Positions 14,045 to 16,079 of a stretch of 16,079 nt of DNA are shown piece after piece. Source of the DNA: Bathymodiolus azoricus thioautotrophic gill symbiont (GTDB taxonomy: Bacteria; Pseudomonadota; Gammaproteobacteria; PS1; Pseudothioglobaceae); NCBI RefSeq assembly GCF_001298715.1, contig NZ_CDSC02000112.1:1-16079 (forward strand), read 5' to 3'. Below the pieces are notes generated by a model, which was not told where the DNA came from, did not search any database, and worked only from the letters and a program-made list of their open reading frames with translations. A program made the position numbers and the translations under genes. Numbering within the stretch: the stretch's first letter is position 1; each line of letters begins with the position of its first letter.

Positions 14045-15523
14045 TTAGGCGTTAACAAATTTCCCATGAAATCCCAAAGGCAAAACATAAGGTAATTTTG
14101 CCACAGCAACAGGACCATCGTTTAATTTTTTAGCGTTAAAAATATTGACTTTAGTGCATTTTTCCCCATAATCCAGAGTTGTGCCTACCACCCAATCATT
14201 ACCGCGTGAATCTTTAATTAACAAATGTTCTTCCGCTAACTGTTTAGCATAAGAAAAATGTTGTGCTTCTCCTGTTTGATAATTATTGATTGCCACAGAA
14301 TTTAAAAAAAGCTCACCTCGTTGCTGCAATGAAACTACTTGTGTGTGCACTAACCCTGTCTCATTGATATCAATACTTGGAAACTCGTTGTAAATATTGC
14401 TGAGTTTTTCTTCAACTACTGTGTTTTTTTCTAAATTAAGTCGTACCCGATATGGATATGCTTCCGTAAATTTCTTGCTTCTGCCACGCATTACCTCGGT
14501 AAAAACATTAAAAATATCAGCATTAGGATAACGCATAGATTCAAAAACCACTTCGTTGCCTTGCTCATAAGCATTGACAAAATGAAAAACAAATTGGGCG
14601 GGTAATTCAAAAGTTTTCTGGATATTTAAAGTGTCTTTATCAATTAACCAAACAATTGTCGCTTGATCCTTGTCAAAATAATGAGCATCTAGAAAACTAT
14701 GCTTATTCATAAATTTAGCCTTATCAAAACGAAAGGATGGTAGCAATAAAACCAAATATTTTTCAGTAATCATAAAATCATGTACCATCGGCACATTTTC
14801 AATAGGGAGGATTTTAAATTGCTTGAGTTTGCCACGATTATCAAGATGCCATAACACAATAGCATCATTTAAACTGGCATAACCAATATTCCAAATTGAG
14901 CCATCTGAATCTTGATGATAATGCGCCCCAAATGGCAAGCCTTTGGTTTGTGGCGACCACGATTGAATGCCGATAGTTTTTAAAGTTTCAGGGTCGATTT
15001 CATAAGCACTGCCGCCCTCCCACAAAGCAAACAAACGCTTATTTAATGGCAATAAACTAATATTCGCGGTGTTGATTCTATCGACATTAGCAATGCGCCT
15101 TGGTAAATAAGTGCCAAATGCCCGAAACAACATTTTTTGTTGCTGTTTTTCAGTCAAATATTTATGCGTATCAACCATTTTGCCAAAATGTGAAATTTTC
15201 CCATTGGCAATGTGAAATTTTTGCACCATTCCATCGCCATCAAACCAATGGTGATAGCGTTTGCCATGGACTTCATTTTGTGCAGGACCATTACGATAAA
15301 AATAACCGTTCAAATCTTGTGGAATTTTCCCTTTAATTTCAAGTTCTTTAGTTTGTAGAGTTTCTTGATTTGTACCTTGCCAACCGATAAGCCACGGTTT
15401 AATTTTAAGGTTTTGATTAAAAGTCGCTATCCATTCGTCTTGTTCAGCGAATGACAAATGTGGAAACACCAAACTGCCGAATGCAAGACCTGCAGTTGAC
15501 TGTATAAATTCCCTTCTATTCAT
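14045..15523 (-). CDS. Carotenoid oxygenase (RPE65/CCD family) with Tat-like signal
   Basis: A 492-residue non-heme iron dioxygenase of the carotenoid cleavage family (PF03055), which splits a C=C bond of carotenoids or apocarotenoids with O2. The four iron ligands fit H201 (GAHYHQDSDG), H248 (MVHDFMIT), H314 (FHFVNAYEQ) and H486 (LGFHGKF). The blade-one signatures GKIPQDLNGYFYRNGPAQNE (65-84) and HHWFDGDGMVQKFHI (91-105) are strong. The N-terminus MNRREFIQSTAGLAFGSLVF followed by a probable cleavage after SFA (24-26) resembles a twin-arginine signal, implying periplasmic export. The exact substrate and cleavage site cannot be told; lignostilbene-type activity on stilbenes is an alternative within the family. 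Its ATG overlaps the DUF2141 stop by 4 bases (ATGA). Confidence 0.92.
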   Translation of the reverse strand: MNRREFIQSTAGLAFGSLVFPHLSFAEQDEWIATFNQNLKIKPWLIGWQGTNQETLQTKELEIKGKIPQDLNGYFYRNGPAQNEVHGKRYHHWFDGDGMVQKFHIANGKISHFGKMVDTHKYLTEKQQQKMLFRAFGTYLPRRIANVDRINTANISLLPLNKRLFALWEGGSAYEIDPETLKTIGIQSWSPQTKGLPFGAHYHQDSDGSIWNIGYASLNDAIVLWHLDNRGKLKQFKILPIENVPMVHDFMITEKYLVLLLPSFRFDKAKFMNKHSFLDAHYFDKDQATIVWLIDKDTLNIQKTFELPAQFVFHFVNAYEQGNEVVFESMRYPNADIFNVFTEVMRGRSKKFTEAYPYRVRLNLEKNTVVEEKLSNIYNEFPSIDINETGLVHTQVVSLQQRGELFLNSVAINNYQTGEAQHFSYAKQLAEEHLLIKDSRGNDWVVGTTLDYGEKCTKVNIFNAKKLNDGPVAVAKLPYVLPLGFHGKFVNA

Positions 15524-15942
15524 CGAACCAACTCCACATTAAGATTAATAGTTTCTTGCTCACCATTAACAATAAAACTAGCCTCTTTAAAGGTTGGTTT
15601 GCCAAAATTACCCACCACATTATTTGAAAACCCGTAACCTTCACTTGGAACACTCAGAAAATTGGTGCTGAGTTTATTGTTATTATCCACATCATGAAAG
15701 ACAGAAAATGCATAGGTGTCAGAACTGACATCATCAATGGTAATTTTATGTCCAGATTTAGATATTTTTTTTATAGCACTAAAAACACTATTTGACTTGT
15801 CTTCTTTGTCATAGGTATCTTTAGTATCAAGCGTAACGAACAATTTACCAGTAATTGGTTTGATATTGCTAATATTTACTTCAATATTTGTCGCATAAGA
15901 CAAACTTGAAATCAACGATAAAGAGAGTATTATTTTTTTCAT
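15520..15942 (-). CDS. Secreted DUF2141 protein
   Basis: A 140-residue protein with a cleavable signal peptide (MKKIILSLSLISSLSYA, cut near 17) and a mature beta-rich domain of the DUF2141 family (PF09912). The family signature is clear: YAFSVFHDVDNNNKLSTNFL (77-96) followed by PSEGYGFSNN (99-108). Its function is not known to me. I chose the start at 15942 because AAGGA lies about 9 bases upstream and the signal peptide starts there; a start 72 bases upstream adds a Lys/Ile-rich stretch without support. It is the first gene of the operon and overlaps the carotenoid oxygenase gene by 4 bases, so the two products are probably made together and both exported. Confidence 0.88.
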   Translation of the reverse strand: MKKIILSLSLISSLSYATNIEVNISNIKPITGKLFVTLDTKDTYDKEDKSNSVFSAIKKISKSGHKITIDDVSSDTYAFSVFHDVDNNNKLSTNFLSVPSEGYGFSNNVVGNFGKPTFKEASFIVNGEQETINLNVELVR

Positions 15943-16079
15943 TTTAATTATCCTTAAAATTATAGAAATTCCTATTGTAGATAAAATCAACTTTTTTATT
16001 CTACAAATAGACAAACCGTCATTTTTCCAGATGAAATGGCAAAAATAAAGGTTGGATTATTTGTTTTTTGAAAATAATA
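15943..16079 (-). promoter_or_regulatory. Upstream region of the carotenoid oxygenase operon with LytTR-box-like sites
   Basis: No gene is seen in these 137 bases. On the minus strand AAAGTTGAT (15994-15986) fits the LytTR-box consensus [TA][AC][CA]GTTN[AG][TG] at every position. ACGGTTTGT (16019-16011) fits at all but one, in the same direction and 25 bases away. A -10-like TACAAT (15979-15974) would give a leader of about 25 bases. A second, perfect TATAAT (15964-15959) is too close to the start. An imperfect dyad, CTATTGTAG (15972-15980) against CTACAAATAG (16001-16010), with a one-base bulge, flanks the first box. Autoregulation by the LytTR protein is an inference. Confidence 0.4.

Noticed and set aside
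15959..15964. TATAAT on the minus strand as the main promoter of the DUF2141 operon
   Set aside because: The start point would be about 10 bases before the ATG, at the AAGGA ribosome-binding site, and no -35 fits; a -10-like TACAAT further upstream is preferred.
15943..16014. 24-residue longer N-terminus for the DUF2141 protein
   Set aside because: The added stretch has no ribosome-binding site and would bury a normal signal peptide; the ATG at 15942 has AAGGA upstream.

Overview
The window looks like a chromosomal segment of an AT-rich, aerobic gammaproteobacterium. Evidence for this is the Pseudomonas-like set of aa3 oxidase genes (cytochrome c-fused subunit II, ctaG, subunit III, DUF2909, SURF1, a PA0111-like thioredoxin-fold protein, COX15, CyoE, DUF2970) together with ccoI-ccoS of the cbb3 oxidase. 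The low GC and general protein style recall marine sulfur-oxidising lineages (SUP05/Thioglobus and relatives), but that is a guess from memory and is not shown by the sequence. I saw no tRNA, rRNA, insertion sequence, phage gene or CRISPR array.

Positions 26-10865 are an oxidase biogenesis region. On the minus strand run coxB, coxA, a 34-residue membrane peptide, ctaG and coxC, then a terminator-like hairpin, a DUF2909 gene and SURF1, then ccoI and ccoS. Divergent from coxB is ctaA (heme A synthase). Converging on ctaA is a second minus-strand operon: the SCO-like protein, ctaB (heme O synthase) and a DUF2970 protein. Together these supply heme O and heme A (CtaB, CtaA), copper for CuB and possibly CuA (CtaG, the SCO-like protein), general assembly (SURF1), and copper export for the cbb3 oxidase (CcoI, CcoS). 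The cbb3 structural genes are not in the window.

Positions 10986-13265 hold a cold-response pair on the plus strand: a DeaD/CsdA-type RNA helicase and a CspA-type cold-shock protein. The cspA leader appears to be about 120 bases long and contains a perfect 14-base-period tandem repeat just before the ribosome-binding site. A bidirectional terminator closes this block.

Positions 13286-16079 hold the most unusual part. It is a compact minus-strand operon encoding a secreted DUF2141 protein, a carotenoid oxygenase (RPE65/CCD family) with a Tat-like signal, and a membrane-anchored LytTR DNA-binding protein with no receiver domain. The first two genes overlap by 4 bases and the third follows after 27 bases. 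The region upstream carries LytTR-box-like sequences and an imperfect dyad. A reasonable hypothesis is an envelope carotenoid-cleavage module with its own one-component membrane regulator. The enzyme and regulator families are clear, but the functional link between them is inference.
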